From contig DATCCY010000065.1 in assembly GCA_036510975.1 (NCBI GenBank), forward strand, positions 101,177 to 165,176: a DNA stretch of 64,000 bases, given 5' to 3'. The DNA comes from Longivirga sp036510975. GTDB lineage: Bacteria > Actinomycetota > Actinomycetes > S36-B12 > CAIYMF01. Of this stretch, positions 8,794-18,120 are shown in pieces. The stretch's first letter is position 1; each line of letters starts with the position of its first letter. Under the pieces are notes generated by a model. That model saw only the letters and a list, made by a program, of their open reading frames with translations, was not told the DNA's origin and made no database searches. The translations under genes were made by a program, and so were the position numbers.

Positions 8794-9649
8794 ATGCCGG
8801 TGCTGCGCCGCCTGTCGCGCCAGGAGCTCGACGTCCTCATCGGCTGGGCCGCCGAGGAGGGCTGGAACCCGGGCCGCGACGACGCGGAGGCCTTCTGGGC
8901 CACGGACCCCGCGGGCTTCTGGGGCATCGAGGTCGACGGCGTCCTCGTCGGTGGAGCCTCCGCGGTGTCGCACGGCGACCGCCTCGGCGTGATGGGACTG
9001 ACCATCGCCCGTCCGGAGCTCCGGGGCCAGGGCATCGACCGCACCGCCCTCGCGACGCTGGTCGACGGCCTCTCCGAGCGGCTGTCGCCCGGGGCCGGGA
9101 TCGTCCTCGACGCCGTCCCCGCCCTCGTGGGCAGCGCCGAGGAGGTCGGGTTCCGGGCCACTCACCGCACGGTACGGATGAGCGGCGTCGGCCAGGTCCT
9201 CGCGCGGGGTGCGTCCTCCGCCCAGCTGCGCAACCTGGCTGCGGTGCCCGCCGCCGAGGTCGTGGCGTACCACCCCGCGCACGTCGGTGCCGAGCGCCCG
9301 GAGTTCCTGCGGCACTGGATCAGGCCGGCGGGCGGTCTCGGTCTCGCAGCGGTCGACGGCGGCAAGGTCGTGGGCATGGGGGTCGTGCGGCGCTGCGTCT
9401 TCGGCTTCCTGGTGGGTCCGCTGTGCGCCGGCCGCCCGGTGATCGCCGACGGCATCCTGCGCGCTGTCGGAGCACGCGGCGGGGTCACCGCTGCACCTCG
9501 ACGTGCCGATGGTGAACACCAACGCGGTGGCCCTCGCCGGGTCGCACGGCCTGAGCGAGTCCTCGGCCCGGGTGCGCATGGTGCGCGGCGTCGTCCCCGA
9601 CGTCTCCCTGGCCGAGGTGTTCGGCGCCTCCACGTCCGAGATCGGCTAG
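8794..9649 (+). pseudogene. GNAT acetyltransferase with one frameshift
   Basis: The product reads as a two-domain GNAT protein: LSRQELDVLIGWAAEEGWNP, the acetyl-CoA loop region RPELRGQGIDRTALATL, then a second half with an Acetyltransf_18-like domain (VDGGKVVGMGVVRR). At about 9465-9470 the frame is lost. Moving one base recovers SEHAAGSPLHLDVPMVNTNA and a proper end EVFGASTSEIG. One extra base in the GCGCGCTG run explains this. Start ATG 8794 fits homologous N-termini; the frame is open back to a GTG at 8539 that overlaps the MEKHLA stop. Either a real pseudogene or a sequencing indel. Confidence 0.7.
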
Positions 9650-9666
9650 GTGGGTCCCTTCTGCCG

Positions 9667-10533
9667 TCAGGTCGTCGCCGTGAAGGCGTCGCGCCAGGAG
9701 TGCTGCGGCTCGTAGCCGAGGACGCGACGCGCCTTGTCGATCGAGAGCAGCGTCTCCGTGCCCTCCACCGGGCGTTGCAGCGGCACGTCCGGGAAGACGA
9801 GGGCGGCGAGCTCCGCGCTCGGCGTGCTCATGCAGGTGTCGGCGTTGGCCACGATGAACACGTCGTAGCCCGTGACCTCGAGCTCGAGCGCCCGACGCAC
9901 GGCCTGCGCACCGTCGCGCGCGTCGATGTAGCCCCACGCGTTCCACTTGCGCAGCTGCGGGTCGGCGTCGAAGGCGGGGAAGGCGGCGTAGTCGTGCGGT
10001 TCCATCACGTTCGAGAAGCGGAGCCCGACGATCTTGGTGTCCGGGCTCCAGCGGCAGAAGTGGTAGGCCATCTCCTCGTCGACCGCCTTGCCGAGCGAGT
10101 ACGACGACTCCGGGCGGACGCGGTAGTCCTCGTCGATCGGGAGGTAGGGCGGCGGCGTGTCGAGCGGAAGGCCCAGCACCGTCTCGCTGGAGGCCCAGAC
10201 GATGTTCGTGATTCCGGCGACCCGAGCAGCCTCGAAGACGTTGTAGGTGCTCACGACGTTGTTCGCGAAGGTCGCGGCGTTGGGCGCCATGCCCGGCGCG
10301 GGGATCGCCGCGAGGTGGACCACACCGTCGACTCCCGCGTAGCGGTCGTCGACCCGCGTGAGCGCCCCGAGCACCTGGCCGTAGTCGGTCAGGTCGACCC
10401 GGGTCACGCCCTCCGTCCACCCGGCCGGCACGACCTGGTCGAGCACCACGACCTCGTAGCGGTGCTCCCGGAGGTCGGCCACCACGGCGCGGCCCAGCTT
10501 GCCCATGCCACCGGTCACGGCGATCCGCGGCAT
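9667..10533 (-). CDS. NAD(P)-dependent sugar epimerase/dehydratase
   Basis: Extended short-chain dehydrogenase of 288 residues. The Rossmann motif is GGMGKLG at residues 8-14, VVHLAAIPAPG follows strand 4, the catalytic Ser lies in VWASSETV and the Tyr-Lys pair in SYSLGK. The second half (EPHDYAAFPAFD, DTCMSTPSAELA) is typical of actinobacterial NAD-dependent epimerases acting on nucleotide sugars or free sugars; the exact substrate is unknown. It starts 2 nt after the glycosidase gene ends, so the two form an operon, suggesting a sugar modification step linked to that hydrolase. Confidence 0.88.
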   Translation of the reverse strand: MPRIAVTGGMGKLGRAVVADLREHRYEVVVLDQVVPAGWTEGVTRVDLTDYGQVLGALTRVDDRYAGVDGVVHLAAIPAPGMAPNAATFANNVVSTYNVFEAARVAGITNIVWASSETVLGLPLDTPPPYLPIDEDYRVRPESSYSLGKAVDEEMAYHFCRWSPDTKIVGLRFSNVMEPHDYAAFPAFDADPQLRKWNAWGYIDARDGAQAVRRALELEVTGYDVFIVANADTCMSTPSAELAALVFPDVPLQRPVEGTETLLSIDKARRVLGYEPQHSWRDAFTATT

Positions 10534-10535
10534 GG

Positions 10536-13334
10536 TCAGCCACTCGTCCCGTCATGCGCACCGCGCGCCCGGCGGGCCGCATCCGCATCGCCCAGGGGCG
10601 AGTCCATGAGCCGACGGTAGGGAACCGTCAGCGGCCGGATCGAGCCGTGCAGGATCGTCTCCGCGTCGGTGCTGGCGAACAGCTGCGCGAGGCGGGCCAC
10701 GACGCCGCTCCAGCCGGTCTGGTGCGACGCCCCCACGCCCGCCCCGTTGTCGCCGTTGTAGTACTCGTAGAACAGGACCTCGTCGCGCCAGTTCGGGTCG
10801 ACCTGGAACTTATCGGTGTCGCCGTAGACAGGTCGACGGCCGTCCGCGTCCCTCGTGAAGGTCGACACCAGCCGGTCGCTCAGCTCGTGCGCGACCTCGA
10901 ACAGCGTCTTCTCGACGCCGGACCCCGTCGGGCACTCCACGCGGAAGTCGTCGCCGTAGTAGAGGTAGAACTGCAGCAACGCGCGGACCAGGAGCAGGTT
11001 GATGGGGAACCAGACCGGACCGCGCCAGTTGGAGTTCCCGCCGAACATGCCGCTGTCGGACTCCGCCGGCTCGTACTTCACGGTGTAGCTCTGACCGTCG
11101 AGCTCGAGGGTGTAGGGGTGCTGGTCGTGCCACTTCGAGACCGAGCGGATCCCGTGCGGCCCGAGGAACCGCTCCTCGTCGAGCATCTTCGACAGGATAC
11201 GGCGCAGCTTCGTCTCGTCGACGAGCGCCAGCAGGTGGCGGCCGTCGACGCCGGGGACCCGCGGGTCGGCGATGCCGCCGAGCAGGTCCTCGTTGCGCTC
11301 GAGGTAGTGACCCACCTGCGCGCGCACTCCCGGGAACCGCGCCAGCATCTCCTCGGGCAGCACCGACGTCGCGCACAGCGGGAGCAGGCCGACGAGCGAG
11401 CGCACCTCGATCCGGCGTCCGGTGCCGTCCGGCAGGCGCAGGACGTCGTAGAAGAAGCCGTCCTCCTCGTCCCACATCTCGTCGGGGTGCTCGCCGAGCG
11501 GGTCCATCGCCATGGCGATCTGGAACCAGTGGTGGACGAACTTCTCGATGAAGCTCTCGTACGCGGGGTCGTGCTCGGCCAGCGCCATGGAGATCTCGAG
11601 CATGTTCTGGCTGAAGAAGGCCATCCACGCCGTGCCGTCGGACTGCTCGAGCGTGCCGCCGGACGGGATCCCCTTGCTCCGGTCGAAGACTCCGATGTTG
11701 TCGAGGCCGAGGAAGCCGCCCTGGAACACGTTCTTCCCCGACGGGTCCTTGCGGTTGACCCACCAGGTGAAGTTGAGCAGCAGCTTGCCGAACGCCTTCT
11801 TGAGGAAGTCGACGTCGTCGGCGGAGATGTCGAGCTCGTCGCCGGAGTCGGACATCTGCCGCTCGAGTCCGTAGACGAGCGACAGCGCCCAGGCGTGCAC
11901 AGGCGGGTTGACGTCGCTGAAGTTCCACTCGTACGCCGGGATCTGGCCGGTGGGGTGGAGGTACGGCGTCGACAGCATGAGATCGAGCTGTCCCTTGGCG
12001 AAGTCCGGGTCGACCATCGCGAGCGCGACGGTGTGGAACGCGAGGTCCCACGCGGCGTACCAGGGGTACTCCCACTTGTCCGGCATCGAGATGATGTCGT
12101 CGTTGACCATATGGAACCACTCGGCGTTGCGGACGCCGGGCTTGCGGGGCACCCGGAGAGGGTGGCCGCCGTGCTCGCGCAGCCAGGTGTCGAGGTCGAA
12201 GTAGTAGTGCTGCTTGCTCCAGAGCATCCCCGCGAGCGCCTGCCGGAGCACCGACGCGGCGTCGGCGTCCATCGACGGTGGGGTAACGGCGGCGTAGAAG
12301 GCGTCTGCCTCCGCGCGGCGCGTCGTGAGCACGGCGTCGGCGTCGGCGTCGGCGAACCGGCCGGCTCCTGACGGCGCCTCGCGGTCGAGCCGCAGCGTCC
12401 ACGACACCGCGCCGCCGGCGGGGACGTCGGCGTGCAGGTGCACGGCGACCTTCGTCCCGCGCTCGGCGTTGACGGCCTCGGTGCGGCCGTGGACGAGGGC
12501 CTCGTTCACGCCGTCCTTCACGAAGGGGGACCTGTTCGGCGTGCCGAAGAGCCGCTCGTCGTTCGACTCGTTCTCGGTGAACATTAGGGTGGACCCGACC
12601 GGTGCGTGCAGGACGTAGTCACCGACGACCGGGTGCGACACCCGCACTGCCGGACGTGGCCCGTCGATCGCCTCGAGCACAGGCCGGCCGTCGGGCCGGC
12701 CCCACGACCAGGTGTTGCGAAACCAGAGGGTCGGGAGGACGTCGATGGGTGCCTCGGCGTCGCCGCGGTTGCGCACCGTCACGCGCATGAGGAGGTCGTC
12801 GGGACCGGCCTTGGCGTAGTCGACCTCGACGTCGAAGTAGCGGTCGTCGTCGAAGACGCCGGTGTCGATCAGCTCGTACTCCTGGTCGGCGTAGCCCCGC
12901 TCGTCGTTCGTGCGCACGATGTCGTCGTATGGGTAGGCAGCCTGCGGGTACTTGTACCGCCAGCGCATCCACGAGTGGGTCGGCGTGTTGTCGACGTAGA
13001 AGTAGTACTCCTTGACGTCCTCGCCGTGGTTGCCCTCGGCGTTGGTGAGGCCGAAGAGACGTTCCTTCACGATGGGGTCGTTGCCGTTCCACAGCGCAAG
13101 CGCGAGACAGACGAGGCCGCGGTCGTCGCTGACCCCCGCGAGACCGTCCTCGCCCCAGCGGTAGGCCCGCGACCGCGCCATGTCGTGCGTGAAGTACGAC
13201 CAGGCGTCGCCGTCGTCGCTGTAGTCCTCGCGGACCGTGCCCCACTGGCGCTCGCTGAGGTAGGGACCCCAGCGCCGCCAGGGCACGCCCTGGCGCGCTT
13301 CGCGCAGACGAAGTTCCTCGGCCGTGAGCTCCAT
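10536..13334 (-). CDS. Large GH63/MGH1-like glycoside hydrolase
   Basis: A 932-residue protein. The first third is beta-rich and family specific (WGPYLSERQWGTVREDYS, NAEGNHGEDVKEYYFYVDNTPTHSWM). The rest is an (alpha/alpha)6 glucosidase domain with landmarks WYAAWDLAFHTVALAM, PAYEWNFSDVNPPVHAW, DGTAWMAFFSQNMLEI, MFGGNSNWRGPVWFP and a C-terminal FYEYYNGDNGAGVGASHQTGW. Related enzymes hydrolyse alpha-glucosides or glucosylglycerate; the acidic residues DxxF/W and DG around the above motifs are present. No signal peptide is seen, so it acts in the cytoplasm, for example on a compatible solute or an oligosaccharide. First gene of an operon with the epimerase. Confidence 0.88.
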   Translation of the reverse strand: MELTAEELRLREARQGVPWRRWGPYLSERQWGTVREDYSDDGDAWSYFTHDMARSRAYRWGEDGLAGVSDDRGLVCLALALWNGNDPIVKERLFGLTNAEGNHGEDVKEYYFYVDNTPTHSWMRWRYKYPQAAYPYDDIVRTNDERGYADQEYELIDTGVFDDDRYFDVEVDYAKAGPDDLLMRVTVRNRGDAEAPIDVLPTLWFRNTWSWGRPDGRPVLEAIDGPRPAVRVSHPVVGDYVLHAPVGSTLMFTENESNDERLFGTPNRSPFVKDGVNEALVHGRTEAVNAERGTKVAVHLHADVPAGGAVSWTLRLDREAPSGAGRFADADADAVLTTRRAEADAFYAAVTPPSMDADAASVLRQALAGMLWSKQHYYFDLDTWLREHGGHPLRVPRKPGVRNAEWFHMVNDDIISMPDKWEYPWYAAWDLAFHTVALAMVDPDFAKGQLDLMLSTPYLHPTGQIPAYEWNFSDVNPPVHAWALSLVYGLERQMSDSGDELDISADDVDFLKKAFGKLLLNFTWWVNRKDPSGKNVFQGGFLGLDNIGVFDRSKGIPSGGTLEQSDGTAWMAFFSQNMLEISMALAEHDPAYESFIEKFVHHWFQIAMAMDPLGEHPDEMWDEEDGFFYDVLRLPDGTGRRIEVRSLVGLLPLCATSVLPEEMLARFPGVRAQVGHYLERNEDLLGGIADPRVPGVDGRHLLALVDETKLRRILSKMLDEERFLGPHGIRSVSKWHDQHPYTLELDGQSYTVKYEPAESDSGMFGGNSNWRGPVWFPINLLLVRALLQFYLYYGDDFRVECPTGSGVEKTLFEVAHELSDRLVSTFTRDADGRRPVYGDTDKFQVDPNWRDEVLFYEYYNGDNGAGVGASHQTGWSGVVARLAQLFASTDAETILHGSIRPLTVPYRRLMDSPLGDADAARRARGAHDGTSG

Positions 13335-13448
13335 ATCGACCTCCCGCGCACACCCTAGGCAGTACGGCGCGATCGGGCAGCGCGCAGCCGGATGTTCACG
13401 GGTTCGTCACCCGCGACGGTGGCGTGCGTCAGGGTCGAACGGGCGCGG

Positions 13449-13610
13449 TCAGTGGATCCAGGAGATCCGCGGACCGATCTGCGCCCCGACCTTGCGGTTC
13501 TCGGCCTCGAGAGCCAGACGCCGTCGCCCGGGCTGCGGGATGCGGGTGACCACGTGCCGCAGGGGCTGGACGGAGTGGGTGGACGTGCTCTCGGGACGTG
13601 ACTTCCGCAT
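13449..13610 (-). CDS. Small basic hypothetical protein
   Basis: A 53-residue Arg-rich frame (MRKSRPESTSTHSVQPLRH ... ISWIH). A strong GGAGGAG lies 6 nt before the ATG, which is the main support; no domain is recognised. It sits alone between the glycosidase and the GGDEF-EAL gene. It could be a real small protein or a chance frame with a fortuitous ribosome binding site. Confidence 0.45.
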   Translation of the reverse strand: MRKSRPESTSTHSVQPLRHVVTRIPQPGRRRLALEAENRKVGAQIGPRISWIH

Positions 13611-13700
13611 GGTGCGCTCCTCCGCGACCAGTCCTGGCCGCGTCACGAGTATCCCACTATTCGCATGCCGTAGCCCAATGGCCGGGTCCGTCGCGACGCA

Positions 13701-16052
13701 CTACGCAGGAAGCGAGTCGATCACGTCGAGGTCCGTCATCGCACTGACGTCGATGACCCCTGCCTCCGCCAGCCGGCACGCCGCGGCGAGGTCGACCGGT
13801 CGGCTGAAGACGTAGCCCTGCGCGAACTCGCAGCGCAGGTCGCGCAGCGCGATCGCACTCTCCCAGTCCTCGACGCCCTCGGTGATGACGGTGAGGTCCA
13901 TCGCCCGGGCCATGGCCACGACGCCCTCGACCAGGGCGCGTGAGCGGGCGTCGTGCAGCTCGGCCACGAACAGCTTGTCGATCTTGAGGATGTCGACGGG
14001 GAGCCGGTGCAGGTAGCCCACCGAGGAGTAGCCGACTCCGAAGTCGTCGACGGCGAGCCGTGCGCCCGCGTCGCGCAGACGGTGCAGCGCGGAGACGGTC
14101 GAGGGGTCGTCACCCAGGAGGATGCCCTCGGTGAGCTCGAGCACCAGGCGGATGTCGGGGAAGGCGGCGCTCAGCTCCTGCACCCGCTCGGGCAGCACGG
14201 GGTCGGTCACCTGCATCGCGCTGAGGTTGACGCCGATGGACAGCGGCCGCCCGGCCGCGGCCGTGAGCCGACGGCCGCCCTCGTGGGCCCTCTCGAGCAG
14301 CTGGGCACCCAGCGTACGGATGATGCCGAGGCGTTCCGCCGCTGCGATGAAGATGTCCGGACGCACAGCACCGAGCGTCGGATGCGTCCACCGGGCGAGC
14401 GCCTCGAAGCCGTCGATCTCGCCGGACACGAGGTCGACGACCGGCTGGAAGTGCAGTCCGATCGCGCCGTTCCGAACAGCCTCGCGCAGGGCTCCTTCGA
14501 GCTCGAGGCGGGAGAGCTCGGCCTCCCGCATCTCGGGGAGGAACCTCTCGGCCCGGCCCTTGCCACGGTTCTTCGCGGCGTACATCGCGGTGTCGGCGCT
14601 GTTGATGAGCATCTCGGCGGTGGTCGCCTCGGTGCCGGAGAACGCGATGCCGATGCTCGCCTGGACCCGGACGTGACGATGCTCGACGACGAAGGCGTGC
14701 GACAGGGCCTCGAGGAGCCGCTCGCCCACACGGTCGGCCTGCTCCTCGTCGGTGAGGTCGTCGAGGAGGATGCCGAACTCGTCGCCGCCCAGCCGCGCGG
14801 CGGTGTCGCCGAGGCGGAGGCACTGGTTGATCCGCTCGGCGACGTGCACCAGGAGGAGGTCGCCGGCCTCGTGCCCGAGGAGGTCGTTGACCTCCTTGAA
14901 CCCGTCGAGGTCGACGTAGAGCACGGCCACCTGGCCGCGCGGCGCGCGTCGATGGAGCGCCTGGGTGAGCCGGTCGGTGAAGATCGCCCGGTTGTGGAGC
15001 CCGGTGAGGGCGTCGTGCCGCGCGAGGTAGGTCATCTCGTCGGACAGCCGCCGACGGTTGAACGCGGAGACACCCACCGCGGTGAGGGCTTCGAGCGCTG
15101 CCCTGTCGTGCTCGTCGAACTCGTGGCTCGAGACGTGAGGGGTCACCACGAGGTGACGCGGCGGACGTCCGGGCACGTCCACGAGCGCGCCGATCTCCGG
15201 CGGCACGGGAGGTGCGTCGCGGAACGACGCGGTGGTCTGGCGCAGCGTCCGCTCGGCCTGAACGACCAGGGATGCCTCGATCTCGTCCTCGTCGGACCAG
15301 TCCGGGGCGTGGGTCGCCGTCTCCAGGAGGCCCATGAGCCGCTGGTGCGCCAACCGGTTCTCGCTGACCGAGCGCACCGCGACCAGGATCGTGCCGATCG
15401 GGACGGCGAGCAGGAGCAGGGTCCACGGCATGGACTTGTACGGCAGCAGCGCGCCGAGGAAGCCGAGGGTGTTGACGCTGACGAAGCAGGCGAGACCCAT
15501 CGGGATCGAGCCCCAGGTGACGACGGAGTTGATCGAGCAGCCGTCCTCGAGGGCGAGCGAGCCCGCGGTGACCACGAGGTCGTAGGCGAAGTAGACCGCG
15601 CAGGCCAGCATCACGGCGGCGAGCCGCGCCGACGGCTGGTTCGGCTCCGGTTCCATGCCGGTGAACACGAGCACGAAGATCCCGCCGCCGATGATCGTGA
15701 GCCCGACGTTGAAGGCGCGCAGCCGCCACGCCTTGCTCTGCGTCGCGTTCGCGATGGTCGTCCCGATCGCCCAGAGCGCGAATGCCTCGAGGGGAGGCGA
15801 GGTGAGCGCGAGGAACACGAGCACGCACGTCTCGAATCCGATCAGGATGTCGCCGGACCGGTGCGCGAGGGTCAGCGGGTAGCGCGACATCACGACGACG
15901 AGCAGCACCGCGACCGGCGCCATGAGGTCGATCGTCGCGCCATTCATCAGCCACCGGACGAGCAAGGGGATCCCGACCGCGAGGCCCACCACGCCCAGGG
16001 TGTAGTCGAGGGTGGCCGAGAACGTGGCGCGGCTCATCCGCGTGATCGCCAA
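13701..16052 (-). CDS. Membrane GGDEF-EAL bifunctional c-di-GMP protein
   Basis: A 783-residue protein. Residues 1-235 contain about eight membrane helices (MASE-like), followed by a GAF-like linker. The GGDEF domain (about 345-505) keeps RLGGDEF and an inhibitory I-site RLGD five residues upstream, so it should make c-di-GMP with product feedback. The EAL domain (about 525-770) keeps FEALARW, GVNLSAMQ, LELTEG, DDFGVGYSS, ILKIDK, ITEGVED and FAQGYVFSRP, all main metal and substrate residues, so it should also hydrolyse c-di-GMP. The balance is presumably set by the membrane sensor. Confidence 0.93.
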   Translation of the reverse strand: MAITRMSRATFSATLDYTLGVVGLAVGIPLLVRWLMNGATIDLMAPVAVLLVVVMSRYPLTLAHRSGDILIGFETCVLVFLALTSPPLEAFALWAIGTTIANATQSKAWRLRAFNVGLTIIGGGIFVLVFTGMEPEPNQPSARLAAVMLACAVYFAYDLVVTAGSLALEDGCSINSVVTWGSIPMGLACFVSVNTLGFLGALLPYKSMPWTLLLLAVPIGTILVAVRSVSENRLAHQRLMGLLETATHAPDWSDEDEIEASLVVQAERTLRQTTASFRDAPPVPPEIGALVDVPGRPPRHLVVTPHVSSHEFDEHDRAALEALTAVGVSAFNRRRLSDEMTYLARHDALTGLHNRAIFTDRLTQALHRRAPRGQVAVLYVDLDGFKEVNDLLGHEAGDLLLVHVAERINQCLRLGDTAARLGGDEFGILLDDLTDEEQADRVGERLLEALSHAFVVEHRHVRVQASIGIAFSGTEATTAEMLINSADTAMYAAKNRGKGRAERFLPEMREAELSRLELEGALREAVRNGAIGLHFQPVVDLVSGEIDGFEALARWTHPTLGAVRPDIFIAAAERLGIIRTLGAQLLERAHEGGRRLTAAAGRPLSIGVNLSAMQVTDPVLPERVQELSAAFPDIRLVLELTEGILLGDDPSTVSALHRLRDAGARLAVDDFGVGYSSVGYLHRLPVDILKIDKLFVAELHDARSRALVEGVVAMARAMDLTVITEGVEDWESAIALRDLRCEFAQGYVFSRPVDLAAACRLAEAGVIDVSAMTDLDVIDSLPA

Positions 16053-16301
16053 GGCACACCTCCCCGTTCACCATCGGCCGCATGACGCGCCTTCCCGTTT
16101 CGGTGTCGGCGCAGGAGGGGCTCGGCTTGAGGTGATCACGACATCCCCCGTGCGCCCACAGGCTCAAGGCACCCTCACCCCTCACCCCCTGACCCGTTGG
16201 GGAGGTAGCTCGAGCGGACTCCCGAGCGCGCCGGAGTCGGCGGCCGGGGTGGCGACTACCGCGATGGTGACCTGAACTGACCGGCGGTCCCCCACTCGCG
16301 G

Positions 16302-16673
16302 TCACCGAGGCGCGTGACAGACAGCCTCCACGTTGTTCCCGTCGGGGTCGCGCACGAACGCCGCGTAGTAGCCGGGGTGGTACTCCGGCCATTCGCGCGG
16401 CTCGTGGAGGACCGCGGCTCCGGCACCCACGGCGGCGGTGAAGAAGGCGTCGACGTCGGCCCGAGTGGCCGCGACGAAGGCAACGTGCAGCTCGCGGAAG
16501 CCTTCGCCGCTGTCCTGCGGGCCCAACCAGAAGTCCGGCCCGGGCCGGACGCCGAATCCGACGACGGCGCCGAAGTCCATGAGTCGCTCCCCACCCAGGG
16601 GCGCGAGCACCGCCTCGTAGAACGCTGCGCTGACCGGGACGTCGGCGCACTGGACGGCCACATGATCAAGCAT
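16302..16673 (-). CDS. VOC/glyoxalase-fold protein
   Basis: A 123-residue vicinal-oxygen-chelate protein: MLDHVAVQCADVPVSAAFYE, then FWLGPQDSGEG, LHVAFVAATRADVDAFF and the terminal FVRDPDGNNVEAVCH. The putative metal ligands are His4, His near residue 63 and Glu in NNVEAV. Such proteins are lyases, dioxygenases or antibiotic-binding proteins; which one cannot be told. The ATG giving MLDH matches the family start, though GTG and ATG codons a few residues upstream are in frame. Confidence 0.85.
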   Translation of the reverse strand: MLDHVAVQCADVPVSAAFYEAVLAPLGGERLMDFGAVVGFGVRPGPDFWLGPQDSGEGFRELHVAFVAATRADVDAFFTAAVGAGAAVLHEPREWPEYHPGYYAAFVRDPDGNNVEAVCHAPR

Positions 16674-16735
16674 GGATCCATCGTGCACCCCGCGGGCCCC
16701 CGCACGCTCCCGGGGAAGGACGCGAGGCGGACCCG

Positions 16736-17434
16736 TCAGCAGCCGATGAAGTCCGAGGCCGTCGCGGCGATCGCGGGCCGGACCAGTACCGACGTCACCT
16801 TCGAGGGGTCGAAGGGGTCCGCCGTCCCGGTGGGCGAGCCGCTGCGAAGCTGCAGCTGCACCTGACCCTGGGGGTTGCCGAACGGCTTGGCGGCGAGCAC
16901 GGTTCCCAGCGTCGCGCTGCTCAGCTGCACGACGTAGCAGGCCGGGAACTGCTGACGCCAGAGGACGGTCGCGTCGCTCGGCAGCATGGCGGTCGCCAGG
17001 GTGATCGCCTTGGACGCCACGACGCTCGGCCGCGGCAGGTACATGTCGTAGCGCAGCACGCGCCCGCCGGTGACCACCGTGTCGTTGACCTTGTCGTTGT
17101 TCGCCTCGTCCGGTCCCCAGCCGGGCGTCGGGTCCCACATCGCACCCGGGTCGAACCGCTCGTCAGGGTCGTGGTGCGCAGCCCAGACGGCGAGCACCGC
17201 GCCGTAGTCGGTGAGGGGTGACGCGCTCGCGGTCGGCGAGGTCGACGGGTCCGGTGTCGCGCTGTCGAGGGCCGACGACGTCGGGCTCGCCGTGCTCGGA
17301 CGAGGTGACGCGCTGGTCGGCGTGGGTGTCACCGATGCCCGAGCGGTGGACGCGGTCGGCTCGCCGGCACCGCTGCTGCAGCCGGCCAGGGCGAGCGCGA
17401 GGACCAGCGTCGTCGCCGCAGCCGCTCGTCCCAC
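16736..17434 (-). CDS. Secreted lipoprotein of unknown function
   Basis: A 232-residue protein with a type II signal peptide: hydrophobic LVLALALAGC with lipobox cysteine at 19. A long Ser/Thr/Pro linker (about residues 22-75) tethers a C-terminal domain (about 80-232, with DYGAVLAVWAAHHDPDERFDPG and CYVVQLSSATLG) that I do not recognise. Two further cysteines (in FPACYVV and the final IGC) could form a disulfide. The GTG start has GGAGGAGG 4 nt upstream. Surface exposed on the outer face of the membrane. Confidence 0.8.
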   Translation of the reverse strand: MGRAAAATTLVLALALAGCSSGAGEPTASTARASVTPTPTSASPRPSTASPTSSALDSATPDPSTSPTASASPLTDYGAVLAVWAAHHDPDERFDPGAMWDPTPGWGPDEANNDKVNDTVVTGGRVLRYDMYLPRPSVVASKAITLATAMLPSDATVLWRQQFPACYVVQLSSATLGTVLAAKPFGNPQGQVQLQLRSGSPTGTADPFDPSKVTSVLVRPAIAATASDFIGC

Positions 17435-17583
17435 CGGTCCTCCTCCGTCTCGGCCCCTACGCCGTCCGGTCCATCATCACCTCCGTCGACTCCTGCCCGG
17501 GGAGCCACGCAGCGCGTGTCGATGTCGTCACCCGGTCGCCGTGCTCCCGTGACCTCGGACGCGTCTCGTCTGCCGAGCGGCGA

Positions 17584-18120
17584 CTACGCGTCGGGGTCAC
17601 CGAGCTCGTCCGCGCTCACGAGCGAGGTGACCCGCCCGAGCCGCGACCGGGTCCGGTCGTCGAGCTGGTCGACGAGGATCGACACGCCCGCCCAGGTCGC
17701 GCCGCTCGGTGAGACCAGCGTCCTCACGGCGAGGGCCTGCGAGCCCTTCTGCGCCCAGTCGTCGACGAACAGCACGACGTCGTCCGGCGTGAGCGTGGTC
17801 TGCATCGAGAGAGCGTGGGTCTGACCGCTGTAGTCGGCCGCGGTCTCGACGTAGGACTTCGCTCCCGGGAACAGGGCGCCCTGCTTGCGCACCGCCTGGA
17901 AGCCGACGCCGAGGTGGACGGCCACGGCACCGCCGAGCAGGAAGCCACGCGACTCGACTCCGGCGACTTTCGTGATCCCGGCGTCGGCCCACGGTGCCGC
18001 CAGGCCGTCGACGATGGCGGTGAACGTCGGCCCGTCCGCGAACGCGGGCCACACGTCGGCATGGCCGTCGTGCCAGCGGAAAGCGGCGAGGAACGCAGCG
18101 CGTGCTGCGGGGATGGTCAT
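17584..18120 (-). CDS. Adenine-phosphoribosyltransferase-like protein
   Basis: Type I phosphoribosyltransferase fold, 178 residues: VAGVESRGFLLGGAVAVHLG and QAVRKQGALFPGAKSYVE match the Apt family. The PRPP loop, normally close to VDDVLATGGT, is VLFVDDWAQKGSQ here; the two acidic residues remain but the loop is unusual, so substrate or activity may differ from classic Apt. The start ATG overlaps the stop of the upstream dehydrogenase gene by four bases (ATGA), so they are co-translated. Confidence 0.8.
   Translation of the reverse strand: MTIPAARAAFLAAFRWHDGHADVWPAFADGPTFTAIVDGLAAPWADAGITKVAGVESRGFLLGGAVAVHLGVGFQAVRKQGALFPGAKSYVETAADYSGQTHALSMQTTLTPDDVVLFVDDWAQKGSQALAVRTLVSPSGATWAGVSILVDQLDDRTRSRLGRVTSLVSADELGDPDA

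Noticed and set aside
10554..12371. Plus-strand frame of 605 codons opposite the glycosidase
   Set aside because: It mirrors the GH63-like gene, has Val/Glu/Asp/Arg bias typical of antisense high-GC frames and no recognisable motif.
16053..16301. C-rich gap between the GGDEF-EAL and VOC genes as a structured RNA
   Set aside because: Only CCCCTCACCCC-type runs without a complementary arm; no stable hairpin or coding signal.
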